Source: Dama dama
Taxonomy: Eukaryota; Chordata; Mammalia; Artiodactyla; Cervidae
DNA: 64,000 bases
Direction of reading: 5' to 3'
Assembly (NCBI RefSeq): GCF_033118175.1
Contig: NC_083698.1
Coordinates: 71,269,001 to 71,333,000, forward strand
Positions 63,843-64,000 of this stretch are shown one piece after another. The position numbers and the translations under genes are program-made. The notes beneath the pieces were generated by a model, which was not told where the DNA came from, searched no databases, and saw nothing but the letters and a program-made list of their open reading frames with translations. The stretch's first letter is position 1. Each line of letters opens with the position of its first letter.

Positions 63843-64000
63843 GGAGGCTTTCCAGGTGGTGCTAGTGGTAAAGAACCCACCTGCCAATGCAGGAGACATA
63901 AGGACATGGGTTCGATCCCTGGGTTGGGAAGATCCCTTGGAGGAGGCATGGCAACCCACTCCAGTATTCTTGCCTGGAGAATAGAATCCCATGGACAGAG
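63843..64000 (+). mobile_element. Bov-tA SINE, cut by the window end
   Basis: AGGCTTTCCAGGTGGTGCTA, AACCCACCTGCCAATGCAGG, GGGTTCGATCCCTGGGTTGG, AGGAGGCATGGCAACCCACT, then CCCATGGACAGAG at the last base. The 3' part lies outside the window. TGGAGAAT-AGAATCCCATGG carries a small insertion relative to the usual sequence. Confidence 0.95.

Overview
This window looks like nuclear DNA from a bovid ruminant (cattle, buffalo, sheep or goat lineage). The evidence is its repeat content: Bov-tA and Bov-A2 SINEs, BovB (RTE) LINEs, CHR-type tRNA-Glu-derived SINEs and the 3' end of ruminant L1, over an older layer of MIR, L2, L1M, MLT1/MST-like LTRs and MER5A. No complete protein-coding gene, functional RNA gene or CRISPR array could be supported. 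Nearly all stop-free frames are chance frames or lie inside repeats, and every repeat reading frame examined is broken.

Layout. From 1 to about 44 kb the window is densely packed with insertions, about 38 ruminant or cetartiodactyl elements by hand count. Many have target-site duplications (TSDs) visible in the sequence. Landmarks are a CHR-2 SINE with an internal 76-bp duplication (12.4-12.8 kb), an L1 ORF2 fragment (10.2-10.9 kb), an MLT1-like LTR (18.05-18.4 kb) with two related reverse-strand copies (23.9 and 33.3 kb), a BovB inside a CHR-2 SINE (30.4-31.8 kb), a candidate solo LTR (34.0-34.6 kb), an L1M 3' region (36.4-37.3 kb) and the longest BovB copy (40.4-42.2 kb).

At 42.35-43.03 kb lies a three-level nest. 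A CHR-2 SINE contains an oligo-A-tailed, TSD-flanked insert of about 138 nt, and that insert is split by a Bov-tA. On the minus strand the inner insert has the architecture of a box H/ACA snoRNA: two hairpins of canonical size, an H box and an ACA box three nt before the inferred RNA end. I read it as a retroposed H/ACA-type RNA. It is the most unusual object in the window.

At about 44.2-45.1 kb there is a strong CpG island, the only convincing gene-associated signal. It probably marks the promoter and first exon of a gene I cannot name. To its right the character changes: only 7 young insertions in about 20 kb, a 6-kb stretch (46.9-52.9 kb) with no young SINE, and mostly ancient MIR and L1M remnants. 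This would fit intronic or regulatory DNA of the gene starting at the island, but that is inference. The right part also holds a 51-52-bp minisatellite (56.2-56.55 kb), an L1 block carrying younger insertions (56.9-58.6 kb), a MER5A transposon (59.3 kb) and two Bov-tA SINEs at the edge, the last cut by the window end.
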